Shown piece after piece: positions 42,972 to 54,101 of a stretch of 64,000 nt of DNA; within the stretch, counting starts at the first letter, position 1; every line of letters begins with the position of its first letter. The notes under the pieces are model-generated. The model was not told the origin of the DNA. It worked only from the letters and a program-made list of their open reading frames with translations, and did not search any database. A program made the position numbers and the translations under genes. The DNA is from Aquarana catesbeiana (Eukaryota > Chordata > Amphibia > Anura > Ranidae), in the NCBI RefSeq assembly GCF_042186555.1, contig NC_133334.1, forward strand, positions 25,964,971 to 26,028,970, read 5' to 3'.

Positions 42972-43372
42972 CACTCACCAGCCACTTTTTTAGGTACACC
43001 TTGTTAGTAGCGGGTTGGACCCCCTTTTACCTTCATTCTTGGTGGATAGATACAACAAGGTGTTGGAAACGTTCCTCAGAGATTTTGCTCCATAGTGACA
43101 TGATAACATCACACAGTTGCTGCAGATTTGTCGGCTGCACATCCATGATGGGAATTTCCCATTCCACCACTTCCCAACGGTGCTCTATAGGATGAGATGT
43201 GGTGAGTGTGGAGGCCATTGGAGTACAGGGACCTCATTGTCCAGTGGTGAGATGATTGGAGCTTTGTGACATGGTACATTATCCTGCTGGAAGGAGCCAT
43301 CAGAAGATGGGGACACTGTAGTCATAAAGGGATGGACATGGTCAGCAACAATACTCAGGTAGGCCATGGTGT
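42972..43372 (-). mobile_element. Tc1-like transposon, one end with transposase remnant
   Basis: Starts with TATACTCACC-like CACTCACCAGCCACTTTTTTAG, then TTAGGTACACCTTG, a known Tc1-like terminus. The minus strand beyond it has transposase remains with broken frames (TTVSPSSDGSFQQDNVPCHKA region near 43290, containing the catalytic-loop-like QQDN). It is cut off at 43373 by the TTAA of the next repeat. Confidence 0.75.
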
Positions 43373-43376
43373 TTAA

Positions 43377-44132
43377 CCACTTCACTTTTTTTTTTTTTTT
43401 TTTTTTTACTTTCTGCTATAAACATATCCCCCCAAAAAATATAAAAAAACTAATTTATTCATCAGTTTAGGCCGATATATATTCTTCTACATATTTTTGG
43501 AATTTTGCAATAAGCGTATATTGATTGGTTTGCACAAAAGTTATCACATCTACAAACTATGAGATAGATTTAGGGACTTTTTTTAAAAATAGTTTTTACT
43601 AGTAATGGTGATGATCTGCGATTTTTAGCGGTACTGCGACATTGCTGCGGACAAATCTGACCCCAAATGACACTTTTTGGGGATCAGTGACATTCTTACA
43701 TTGATCAGTGCTATAAAAATGCACTGATCAATGTATAAATGTCACTGGCAGGGAAGGGGTTAACACTAGGGGGTGCGATCAAGGGGTTTACTGTGTTCCC
43801 TGGGTGTGTTCTAACTGTAGAGGGAATAGGCTCACTGGGACGTGACCAAGATCACTGGGAACAGTAGATCTCTGACATGTCTCCTGTCAGAACGAGGAAT
43901 CGCCTTGTTTACAAAGGCAGTTCCCCATTCTGCCTGTGTACAAGGCGATCGCGGGCCCCTGTCGGACATCGAGCCCGCCTGACCCACGGGCACGCTCCTG
44001 CAGCATGTGCAAGAGCAAGCTGCCGGCGGCGCACGCCCGCCCACAACTGCGCGAGCCGCTGCACAGCTACAGCGATTCGCGCAGGACAGCCAACCTCCCG
44101 CTGTTTAACCACGGTGGCTGGGTGGCAAGCAG
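43377..44132. mobile_element. TTAA-bounded repeat, nearly complete
   Basis: TTAA at 43373-43376 and 44133-44136, CCACTTCAC at the left and GGCAAGCAG at the right. It contains all the family blocks: AATAAGCGTATATTGATTGG, GATCAGTGCTATAAAAATGCAC and AATGTCACTGGCAG, then a GC-rich 3' third. This is the cleanest copy of the family in the window. Confidence 0.65.
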
Positions 44133-44137
44133 TTAAA

Positions 44138-44330
44138 CAGCGGCGGCTCATCCATAAGGGGCCCAGGGGCACTGCCCCCCTAATCTCTATGTGCCGACCC
44201 CTAATCTCCATATGGGGCACCGGAAGCATAGCATTTTACAAGGGTTTTTTAAAATTTTTTTGTGAAACACATGATTAGAGCCTAAGGCTCTAATTGGCTT
44301 CAAAAAGGCAGGGCTCGGAGGGCAGAGCAC
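44138..44330. mobile_element. Partial hAT element
   Basis: Starts CAGCGGCGGCTCATCCAT directly after the TTAA repeat. Its internal stretch GAGCCTAAGGCTCTAATTGG resembles the interiors of the hATs at 47796 and 49576. The right end was not found. Bases 44331-44920 contain no recognisable exon or element. Confidence 0.45.
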
Positions 44331-44920
44331 TGTGTCCTGAGCCCAGGAATATCGTCTTCCTGCTTCTCACAGCCAATCAGGACAGGAAGTGGGTCCTGAG
44401 ACCAGATTGGTTTTAGGAGAAGCGACTGGATTGGCCGGGTGGGCTGCAGGGTGGTGGCGATCCTCCTTCAGCTTCCTTCTGTCTTTCAACCTCCAGTCTA
44501 GAGGCAGAACTCCCCTTCTCCCCTTCCAGGCCACACACAGCAGCACTTCATCTTCCACTGACTCCCCTGCTGGCCAGACTCCTCGAAATGTATGGGCTGG
44601 TTTAGCCATCCTGCCAGGTCTCCTGCCTGGGGATTGGCCAGATTTCCATAAATATTCAGATCAGAACCTTCTGGCCGTCGCCCACTAGCTTCTAGAAACT
44701 TCTCCTGACCTACAGAGCCCTCCAGCCTGACCTAAAGTAAACCCTCTGACTCACACCCAGGCTTCTAACAAGTCTCTATCTACACTACCCAACTATGTTC
44801 ACAAGAGGGTACTACATCAGCATTACATATATTGAACATTATGTATGTGACCCTTTGGTGGTATCATGGGCTGCAGTTGAGACCCCCCAGAACCAATGGT
44901 CATTGCTTTTGCGCTTTAGA

Positions 44921-45362
44921 CTTATAGGGCGTACACACGGTTGGACTTTGTTCGGACATTCCGACAACAAAATCCTAGGATTTTTTCCGATGGATGTTGG
45001 CTCAAACTTGTCTTGCATACACACGGTCACACAAAGTTGTCGGAAAATCCGATCATTCTGAACGCGGTGACGTAAAACACGTACGTCGGGACTATAAACG
45101 GGGCAGTGGCCAATAGCTTTCATCTCTTTATTTATTCTGAGCATGCGTGGCACTTTGTCCGTCGGATTTGTGTACACACGATCGGAATTTCCGACAACAG
45201 ATTTTGTTGTCGGAAAATTTTATATCCTGCTCTCAAACTTTGTGTGTCGGAAAATCCGATGGAAAATGTCCGATGGAGCCCACACACGGTCGGAATTTCC
45301 GACAACACGCTCCGATCGGACATTTTCCATCGGAAAATCCGACCGTGTGTACGGGGCATTAC
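44921..45362. mobile_element. MITE, CGTGTGTACGGGGCAT family, next to an Ig exon
   Basis: Left TATAGGGCGTACACACGG and right CCGTGTGTACGGGGCATTA. The interior has repeated GGAATTTCCGACAAC blocks in both directions. It ends 48 bp before the next Ig exon, just upstream of the pyrimidine tract of its acceptor. Confidence 0.8.
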
Positions 45363-45410
45363 AGTTCTTACTTAGGCTCTTACTAAAATTCTCATTTTCT
45401 CCTCTTGTAG

Positions 45411-45824
45411 TACCACCGAAGATTTTGGACATTGCTGGAATAGATAATCTGATTCATGGGAAGAGTGCCAATCTATCCTGGATGGTGTCAGGCTTTAAAC
45501 CAAGAAACATTGAGATAAATGCCTATCTGGAGAGAGGTGATCAACGGCGAAAAATTGGTTCCTGGAAATACCCGACACCACAAGACCAGAATTATGATGA
45601 TGTAAATCACCCAAAGAGAGGGGAAGGAATCGAGCTCCTTGGACAGGAAGAAATAATACAACCTTTAAAACCAAATTTTTCTTTCTTTTCCTCTAATTGT
45701 CTTTGTCCTATAAGTATAACTCCGGACAAAAGGAAAGATAAAGGGGCTGAACTTGTCATAGAAGTAAAACACGCTTCTCTGAAAACTCTTCTCACTAAAC
45801 GCCAGGAACTGAACATCAAAGGAG
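45411..45824 (+). CDS. Exon 5: C1-type Ig domain without the canonical disulphide
   Basis: 138 codons, TCTTGTAG acceptor, GTAAGT donor, phase 1 both ends. The C1 pattern is visible: VPPKILDI start, ANLSWMVSGFKPRNIEI where the first cysteine should be (Trp instead), and ELVIEVKHASL where the second should be (Ile instead). Both partners of the disulphide are lost together. The domain is longer than a usual C1 (about 100 residues) because of an insertion with PLKPNFSFFSSNCLCP, which carries two other cysteines. Sequons NLS and NFS are present. Joined to exon 4 it gives Leu at the junction; joined to exon 2 or 3 it gives Val. Confidence 0.75.
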
Positions 45825-46021
45825 GTAAGTTAGAGAGATATATAACTGTATAAAAAATTGGAAAAGATTGCCTGCATGTATATGTTAGGACACTCAGTGA
45901 TTGGAAATCACTCCCAACAGGGACATATAGAAAAACAACTCCACATTTGGAAGAAGGGTTAGAACTTACATGAGGACAAGATTTTTCTTTTTTACTGTCT
46001 GTATCTTCATTTCCCAAAGAC

Positions 46022-46881
46022 TAAGTGTAGCGCTAAAAAATGAGAAAGAGAATATTGCTATACCACATATAATAGCAAAATGAATTGTGAAAAGATAGTG
46101 TTTTGTATACTTTGTGAACATTCATACATATAGAACGCTTATGTTATAAAGCCTTAGGGTCACCAAAAGTGATAACAGGATGTAAAAATGGCAATAAAGT
46201 CCAAAACTGAATGTGCAGGTACGATGAACATAAATTTTGCAATGGTGATAAATTCCAAAACATATACTCGTGAGAGATGTGGGTACATGTGGGTAATGTC
46301 CGTTGGTGTCCGAGCTTCCATATGAAGAAGACCTCTTTGGGATAGCAACGTTACAACTTCACCATTCACCAGCCCTTGGTTCCCTACCTTCATTGCCAGT
46401 GAGCAATCCAAGCCTGTTTGACCCATATAGCGTATGCTAGGTGGGTCCCAACTTTCTGGTAAGCCTCCAGTCATCCTAGGTGGCGGTTTCGCACAAGTGT
46501 TTGTCAGCACATGTTGGATTACATACAGAAATCTCTCACGAGTATATGTTTTGGAATTTATCACCATTGCAAAATTTATGTTCATCGTATCTGCACATTC
46601 AGTTTTGGACTTTATTGCCATTTTTACATCCTGTTATCACTTTTGGTGACCCTAAGGCTTTATAACATAAGTGTTCTATATGTATGAATGTTCACAAAGT
46701 ATACAAAACACTATCTTTTCACAATTCATTTTGCTATTATATGTGGTATAGCAATATTCTCTTTCTCATTTTTTAGCGCTACACTTGGTTACATATGATT
46801 TATTACAAATTTTCTATTTGTTGTGTTAGCTGCTTACATCTATGACTTTTTTGGAGTAAGCGCATGGTTTATAGGTTTTTT
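46022..46881 (+). mobile_element. Foldback retroelement copy C (inverted dimer)
   Basis: Left arm 46023-46276 pairs with right arm 46532-46786. The 255-bp centre is unpaired. A 12-bp direct repeat, TTTCCCAAAGAC (46010-46021 and 46882-46893), flanks it. A tail of about 95 bp lies outside the right arm, as in copies A and B. The outer arm end has GTGTAGCGCTAAAAAATGAG. Confidence 0.8.
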
Positions 46882-46893
46882 TTTCCCAAAGAC

Positions 46894-47795
46894 AACTCCC
46901 CCCTATTTTTTTACCCGTGGCTGCTTGGAAGTAAAAGTGAAATTGCAAATAAACCAAAAGACTCCCCCCCCCCCCCTTTTGAAATCAAATGTTTTTCCCT
47001 TTGCAGCCTGAAATGAAGACAGACACAGTTTTTGTTTTATCCAGCAGAATTTACTAGTTCAACTTCTGTAGCCAGGTCCCAGGCCTCCTTCGGTCTAATG
47101 AGAACCTCCAGGGCCAAAGACAGCTGACATCCTTCTGTAGTAGATTGTGAGGCATGGTGGGTGCAGAGTACTTAAAGTTATTGGGCGCCAGACACTTCTT
47201 GAATTCAAAAGAAAGTTTATTCTACTTAACAAACTTTTTGAGGGAGAGAGGGTTAGGGCCAGGAAACCCTTAGATAGTTGCAAGATTAATTGGCAGACTC
47301 GGAGACTTCAATAAGAGGATAGCCATGCAGGGAAAGGCATCCAGCAAGACGCCACATCTGCATGTGTAGGAATGCTGTCTCCTATGGCAACAGTCTTTAA
47401 CAGTTCTTAACACAAAGTGTAACAGTTCTCTCACTTTCACTACAATTGCTCCTTGTAGTTATTCAGCCCACTGAGCTCCTGCTGCTTACTGAACACAGGA
47501 GGTCATCTGCTTGGCATGGGCACCATTCACAGAACAGTTTGCATTTTCTCAATGAATTCAAAGTGTTCCTTGAGATGAAGTTTGTGATATCACCACCCCA
47601 CCTGTCCACCTCGTCTTAACAGAGGACGCTTTGCATTCATTAAGAAAAATACAAAGCATTCTCTGAATGGCATCCATGCTGAGTGAGCGATCCCATGTGG
47701 TCACAGAACCTGGAAGACAGAACCGGAATTCACTGTAGTAGTGGGGTGATTGCTACAGTGATTCTCCACTTCCAAAGCAGTCCCTCAAGTCTGAC
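46894..47795. other. Intron 5 stretch, unclassified repeat
   Basis: 47440-47700 shares blocks with 54700-54900 (ACTGAACACAGGAGG, TTTGCATTTTCTCAATGAAT, GACGCTTTGCATTCATTAAG), so an unnamed interspersed repeat is present. No termini were identified. Confidence 0.35.
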
Positions 47796-48434
47796 CAGTG
47801 GCGACTTGTGCTAAATGGCAAACTAACACCAGCCACCTCCCCCCTCCCCCCTTTGGACAGGCGATCACTGCAAGCAAACCCCCCACCCCCTCCCCCCTGT
47901 GGCAGACGAACGGTGAACAATCGCCGCAAAAAAAACCCTGTAGGCGGGAGATGAACGGCGGATGGGGGAAGGCGGTGATCGCCACAAACACCCCCCCCCA
48001 CAGGAGATAAACAGCAGAAGGCAAGCACCGGACCCCTTCCTCCCTGGACTGCGGCAGAGACTAACCTTTAGGAGGCAGGGGGAATAAAAAGCCAGTCCTC
48101 CTCTTCGTTCTCCTCCGGGCTGAACAGGAATTGTCCTGAGACACGATTGGGAGTCCTAAGACTCCCTGGCCAATCAGGTCCCAGGAGCTGATTCCTGATT
48201 GGCCGGGAGGAGAATCAGGAAGACAATAGCAAATACTCATTCGCTATTGTCACACAAGTGCACTGCACCCAGAGTCCACCCTTTTTTTGAAGCCTATTAG
48301 AGCCTCTGGTGCTTCTAAAAAAAAAAAAATCCCATTGGAATCCATGCGTCCAGAGCCCCGCATGTAGATTAAGGGGACGAACGCATGGATGGGGGGGGCG
48401 GCACCCCTACGCCCTGCATTACAGGCTGCCACTG
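47796..48434. mobile_element. hAT non-autonomous element
   Basis: CAGTGGCGACTTGTGC at the left and ACAGGCTGCCACTG at the right. The 8-bp flanks AGTCTGAC and GGTCTGGC agree at 6 of 8, consistent with an aged target duplication. It is rich in C-runs and has no transposase. Confidence 0.65.
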
Positions 48435-48691
48435 GGTCTGGCACATGCATACTTATAATACTCCATACAGAATCAATGTAATTATGCAATACAATCCTTA
48501 CCTAGAATTCAGCTTTAAAATGAGTATAATGACCCCGTTATGGTCACTTTATCCTCCAGAGAAGATCATTCCCCCCCCCCCCCCCGAGTCTCAACTATGG
48601 AGTAACGTGCTAAATTCCTGCAATGTACTGGGAGCTTTATTTGATGTAACACAGCACATTAATCAGTGCAGTGTTTGGCCTCAAACACAGT

Positions 48692-48960
48692 GGGGTTGAT
48701 TTACTAAAGGCAAATAGACTGTGCATTTTGCAAGTGCAGTTACTCCAGAGATTAGTAAATGAAGTAAAGCTTTACTTTGCAAAGAATACCCAATCACATG
48801 CAAGAAAAATAAAAAAAACTGAATTTTTGCTTGCACATGATTAGATGATGGAAGTCAGCAGAGCTTCTCCTCATTTACTAAGCTTTGGTGCAACTGATTT
48901 CCCAGAGTGCAACTGCACTATGGAAAGCGCAAAGTCTATTTGCTTTTAGTAATCAACCCC
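48692..48960. mobile_element. MITE, GGGGTTGATTTACTAAAGG family, copy 3
   Basis: Both inverted ends (GGGGTTGATTTACTAAAGGC and TAGTAATCAACCCC) and the CCAATCACATGCAAG core are present. It lies 140 bp before the next Ig exon. Confidence 0.8.
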
Positions 48961-49102
48961 AATATGAGAGGGTCCTGAGCACTGTGGAAGAATATGAATT
49001 GCTCTTGGCTGAAATTCTTGAATATTTATAAGACAGTTTCAGATAACTGGCGTTGCTTTATTGTGCATTGTGTCTTATAAGTTTCTTTTCTTCCTTTTTT
49101 AG

Positions 49103-49438
49103 ATTATTTCGCAGCTCATATTACGGCCCCGCAATGTCTAAAACACGGGGAAGAGGTGACTCTGACTTGTGATATCACTAAATGTGATCCGGAACCTTTA
49201 CTGATTACTTGGCTGAAAGAGAAACAAGTTATATATAAAGATGGAAATATACAAGACACAAGATATACACATACAGAAACCAGAGATGTACCACACGAGG
49301 GTAATGTGCTCAAGTCATCCAGCTCTTTGAAGTTCAGGGCGAAGGTTAAAGAGGATCACGGCATGAAGTACACCTGCAAGGTCTCCTACAATGCAATAGG
49401 AAAAATGTTAAAGCCCTGCTATGAGACATTAATTACAG
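49103..49438 (+). CDS. Exon 6: Ig domain (C1/I-like) with extra cysteines
   Basis: 112 codons after a TTCCTTTTTTAG acceptor, donor GTAAGA, phase 1 both sides. Features are VTLTCDITKCDPEPLLITWLKEK (first cysteine and tryptophan) and HGMKYTCKVSYN (second cysteine). Additional cysteines in APQCLK, TKCDP and KPCYE could make one more disulphide. The spacing is that of a C1-type domain, with a long C'-E loop rich in Thr and His. It follows the cysteine-less domain in the same phase. Confidence 0.8.
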
Positions 49439-49575
49439 GTAAGAAGCTGAGTCAGTAAATATCTATTTCTGAAGACCTTTTGTTATCACAAATGGAAATA
49501 TTCTTTGTGGCTTCTTTGCAAATGATTAGTAACCGAACCTCCACTATTTAAGAAAAATGGGATCTACATGTAAGA

Positions 49576-50316
49576 CAGTGGCGGCTGGTGCTCAAAATTT
49601 TTGGGGGGCGCAAACAAACTGAAAAATTCTGAAAAAAAAACATCAATTGCAGCCTCACTGTACCATGAATCTCAGCCATCAAACGCAGCCACTGTGCCCA
49701 TCAATTGCCGCCACTGTGCCATCAAACGCAGGCACTGTGCCCCATAAAATGCAGCCAATGTGCCCATCAATTGCTCCCACTGTGACCAATCAAACGCAGC
49801 CACTGTGCCAAATCAAATAATGCCAGTGTGCCCTCCGCCATGCCTGCCGTCTGCACTTAACTGTCTCGGTGGGACAGCTCCTCGATCTCTTCTCCCACTC
49901 TCTGCTATGCTTGGACGCCTGGCGTCCAATCACAGCGCCTGTTGTTTCAGCCAATCAGGTGACGGTTAACAGATCCGAGCACCTGATTGGTGGAGAGGCG
50001 GTTTAGTGTTAGGAAAGCAAATAGTCATTCACTTTTCTAACACAGCTGAGTGACCTGCGAGCGCCCAACATGGCGCTCGCAGGTCACCTTTTTTACGCCT
50101 ATTAGAGCCTATGGCTCTAATCAGGTGCTTCAAAAACACCCCCTGCCGCTGTAATTCAGGCGCCCTGCGCCCGAAAAGGGGCCGGGCGCCTAAATAGGGG
50201 GTGGCAGCAGCGGCGATAGATAGATTCATGCAATTCATGAATCTATCTATTGGTGCTAGACGGGGGTGGCAGGAGAGAGGGGGGGCCGTACACCCTAAAT
50301 GCACGGGCCACCACTG
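49576..50316. mobile_element. hAT element with degenerate 22-bp repeat
   Basis: ATGTAAGA (49568-49575) and GTGTAAGA (50317-50324) flank CAGTGGCGGCTGGTGC...GGCCACCACTG. At 49670-49830 there are seven or so units like CCACTGTGCCCATCAA, the inverse of the unit expanded at 19525-20415. No coding capacity. Confidence 0.85.
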
Positions 50317-50727
50317 GTGTAAGAACTTCTGTCTTCACACAAGAGGGGTTTTGTAATCTCAAAAGGAATCCTTGGTTGGCATGCATCGTACCTTGTCCTG
50401 TCCTTGGATTTTTTTTTTTTTTCTTTTGAGTGTATCCTAGGTCTTTCTTGTAAAAAAAAAAAATGTATCCTAGGTCAAAACTTTTTAAATAGTTTTTGAT
50501 AAGGTATAGGAGGGTTGGAATCTCTGTTTTCCTTTTTTTTTGAAGGCTCACCTGGGGAAGTTCACTCAATTTATGTGTCCTGGTTATCATTGTCTCTGTT
50601 GAGGTGATGGGAAATACAAAATTTATAAATGGTCATCAAGACAGAACTAGAGAGGGGGATTTCCTAACACTTCCAGTTGTGTTTACAGCAAATCTTCTCA
50701 ATCGAGTGATTAGGGTGTTCCCAGGCA
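50317..50727. other. Intron 6 stretch, nothing recognised
   Basis: Contains two T-rich runs and an ordinary intronic text. No element ends or exons were found. Confidence 0.3.
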
Positions 50728-51184
50728 CAGAGGCGGCTCTAGGCTTTGTGAGGCCTTAGGCAAAACTTGGACATGAGGCCCCACTCACGCCCATAATGGG
50801 AAAAATAATTCAAGCGATAAAAAATAACGGTGTGCCCCCCCACAGCGCTGCCGACTTCCCTCCTCTGCTCTCCTGCTGACTGCTGTCGGGGATATTCAGG
50901 ATGGAGGCGGGAAAAAGGGGCTGGTAAATGTCATTTACCAGCCCCTATCTTTACTAAAAGAACAGTGAGTGATCAATACTGATCACTTACTGTGTTCATT
51001 CATAACTGAAGCACAATAAACTGTGTTTACTATGCTTTAGTTTATTAATTAACAGGAGCCTCTGTCTCCTGTTTATTCATCTGCAGTGCAGCTGAGGTTA
51101 CAGAGAAAGGAACTGGGGAATGTGTTTCCTCAGTCCCTTTCTCTGTCTCAATAGTGAAACTTCAGGGGTCCGTTTAGACCCCTG

Positions 51185-52580
51185 ATATCTCACTAAAGAA
51201 ACCAAAAGGGGTGTGGAGTGTATGAGTTGGGTGCTATGTACATGAGAGGGGTGCGGAGTGTATGGAGATGGGTGGTATGTACATGAGAGGGGTGCAGAGT
51301 GTATGGAGGTGGGTGGTATGTATATGAGAGGGGTGCGGAGTGTCTGGCGGTGGGTGGTATGTACATGAGAGGGGTGCAGAGTGTATGGAGGTGGGTGGTA
51401 TGTACATGAGAGGGGTGCGGAGTGTATGGAGGTGGGTGGTATGTACATGAGAGGGGTGCAGAGTGTATGGAGGTGGGTGGTATGTACATGAGAGGGGTGC
51501 GGAGTGTATGGAGGTGGGTGGTATGTACATGAGAGGGGTGCAGAGTGTATGGAGGTGGGTGGTATGTACATGAGAGGGGTGCGGAGTGTATGGAGGTGGG
51601 TGGTATGTACATGAGAGGGGTGCAGAGTGTATGGAGGTGGGTGGTATGTATATGAGAGGGGTGCGGAGTGTCTGGCGGTGGGTGGTATGTACATGAGAGG
51701 GGTGCAGAGTGTATGGAGGTGGGTGGTATGTATATGAGAGGGGTGCGGAGTGTCTGGCGGTGGGTGGTATGTATATGAGAGGGGTGCGGAGTGTCTGGCG
51801 GTGGGTGGTATGTATATGAGAGGGGTGCGGAGTGTCTGGCGGTGGGTGGTATGTATATGAGAGGGGTGCGGAGTGTCTGGCGGTGGGTGGTATGTATATG
51901 AGAGGGGTGCGGAGTGTCTGGCGGTGGGTGGTATGTATATGAGAGGGGTGCAGAGTGTATGGAGGTGGGTGGTATGTATATGAGAGGGGTGCAGAGTGTA
52001 TGGAGGTGGGTGGTATGTATATGAGAGGGGTGCGGAGTGTCTGGCGGTGGGTGGTATGTATATGAGAGGGGTGCGGAGTGTCTGGCGGTGGGTGGTATGT
52101 ATATGAGAGGGGTGCGGAGTGTCTGGCGGTGGGTGGTATGTATATGAGAGGGGTGCGGAGTGTATGGAGGTGGGTGGTATGTATATGAGAGGGGTGCGGA
52201 GTGTATGGAGGTGGGTGGTATGTATATGAGAGGGGTGCGGAGTGTATGGAGGTGGGTGGTATGTATATGAGAGGGGTGCGGAGTGTATGGAGGTGGGTGG
52301 TATGTACATGAGAGGGGTGCGGAGTGTATGGAGGTGGGTGGTATGTACATGAGAGGGGTGCGGAGTGTATGGAGGTGGGTGGTATGTACATGAGAGGGGT
52401 GCGGAGTGTATGGAGGTGGGTGGTATGTACATGAGAGGGGTGCGGAGTGTATGGAGGTGGGTGGTATGTACATGAGAGGGGTGCGGAGTGTATGGAGTTG
52501 GGTGGTATGTACATGAGAGGGGTGCGGAGTGTCTGGCGGTGGGTGGTATGTATATGAGAGGGGTGCGGAGTGTATGGAGG
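51185..52580. repeat. 41-bp minisatellite
   Basis: About 34 copies of a unit containing GAGAGGGGTGCGGAGTGT followed by ATGGAGGTGGGTGGTATGTA. Two variant types (TATGGAGG and TCTGGCGG) occur in blocks. Because 41 is not a multiple of 3 and no frame has a stop, three minus-strand frames stay open for up to 503 codons. This is not a gene. Confidence 0.95.
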
Positions 52581-52599
52581 TGAGCAGTATCAAATACAC

Positions 52600-52796
52600 C
52601 ACTGGTCACTGATGCATTAGTGATCAGTGGCAGTTAATTAACCCCTTTGTGCTGCATTAGTGACACCAGTATCAGTGTTTATGAACCCTTTCATGCTGTA
52701 CCAAATAGGGGTCAATTAACACTGACGCTGGTGTCACTAATGCAGCACAAAGGGGTTAATTAACTGCCACTGATCACTAATGCATCAGTGACCAGT
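52600..52796. repeat. Inverted repeat inside hAT
   Basis: CTGGTCACTGATGCATTAGT at the left pairs with its complement ending at about 52796, with ACACCAG/CTGGTGT near the middle. The arms are about 70 bp with a short loop. Confidence 0.75.
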
Positions 52797-53495
52797 GGCA
52801 GTACATTAACCCCCTCCATGCTGCATATTAAAAATACCATTGTAAATTAACCCCCCCCCCCAAAAAAGTTACTCACTTCAGGCAGTTAGCACAGCAAAGC
52901 CACTGTGACAACACTGCCTTAGGTTAGGTTTTTAGCCTCTGAAAACTTACTTGCTTTTGCAGATGCTTCACTGGCTCCTCGCAGGTCTTTGCAGCAGCAC
53001 TCTCCCGCGTCCCGGTCTGTGAATGACATCACGCCGGGCGGGACTAGTAAACTCCTGTCGGGCAGAGATCACTCCACCTGACAGGGAAGACAGTGAATGC
53101 ATCGGTTCATTTGGACTCATGTCATATCACTAAGCTGCTTACTCGCACGGTCGCACCGCTCTGTGCTGCAAATATAACCCAGACAGTGTAGCGCCAGCCG
53201 GCGGGTGTCACGGAGTACGTGCATTTTTACGAGGCCTCCCCTGCCCCCCGGGCAAGTCCGCCCCTACCTCCTGGCATGTTCAGCAGCGGCCGGCAGCTCC
53301 GCCTCCACCTCCTCGGCGATCCTTTAGCAGTCCGGCCCGCTCACCCTGCCAGCTTGAAGACACGGACCAAGGACATTCCCTCCCATTCTCCCACGCACAA
53401 ATCAGGCAAATTAGGCGGCTGTGAGGCCCCTGGAAGCGCGAGGCCTTAGGCGACTGCCTTTTTTGCCTAATTAGAGAGCCGCCTCTGCCCAGGCA

Positions 53496-54101
53496 CATCT
53501 AGCACACCCCCTGCGCACACCTATGGTTTTTGCTTTGGATATATTTTACAATTATATCAGTACTTGTAGAACAGAAGGGAGTAAACACAATACTCAAAGT
53601 TGTATTATTTCTTCAAAGCCAACAGTCCCTGGATGGTTGCTAACAAAGCAGGGGTTCCTATGTTTTCTCTGCACCATGTATGAGACTGTAGAAAAAGACC
53701 ATTAAATGTGCTAGTTCAGCTCCAGTATCCTCAGTTCTGTTGTCCCTCAGAAAACATCATGGGGTAGGTCTTCAATAGATCAGCAGCTCCCTTTCCAGCT
53801 CAGAGGATATAGCCCTCAAGGTCTAGGCTTACTCCCATGATCCCACCACTCAAGACCCTTCCTAACGGTTGCAAGCAAGGGATTAACTTTAAATAAGGTA
53901 ACCAATATTACAGTTCTGACACAGTGCTATGGATAACTCAATAGTTACTTTCAGGTCATATGACAAAGGAAACTCCAGAGCAGCAGCAAAATCGAAAAGA
54001 GCATAAACTGTAAACTCACACAGATTTAATCACACTCCAGGAAACACATCTTCATAGTTCACAAATAGTCAAAAACTGATTGATAGGTTATCACACTCTA
54101 A
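53496..54101. other. Intron 6 stretch, nothing recognised
   Basis: No matching repeat termini, tandem arrays or exon-like frames with splice sites were found here. Confidence 0.3.

Larger units (their letters stand above)
50728..53487. mobile_element. 2.8-kb hAT element with 41-bp minisatellite
   Basis: A perfect 8-bp duplication, CCCAGGCA (50720-50727, 53488-53495). Ends are CAGAGGCGGCTCTAGGC and the inverse AGAGAGCCGCCTCTG. The interior holds a 41-bp minisatellite (51185-52580) and an inverted repeat (52600-52796). The copy at 60055-60992 shows the same family without the minisatellite. No transposase. Confidence 0.92.

Noticed and set aside
45143..45410. Upstream extension of the exon 5 frame through the MITE
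   Set aside because: The frame is open by chance through the MITE. A proper acceptor (TCTTGTAG) at 45410 and C1 homology starting right after it mark the true exon start.
51098..52609. Three overlapping minus-strand open frames of 426-503 codons (Tyr/His/Pro-rich)
   Set aside because: They are the three frames of a 41-bp tandem repeat without stop codons; period, composition and simultaneous openness show an artefact.
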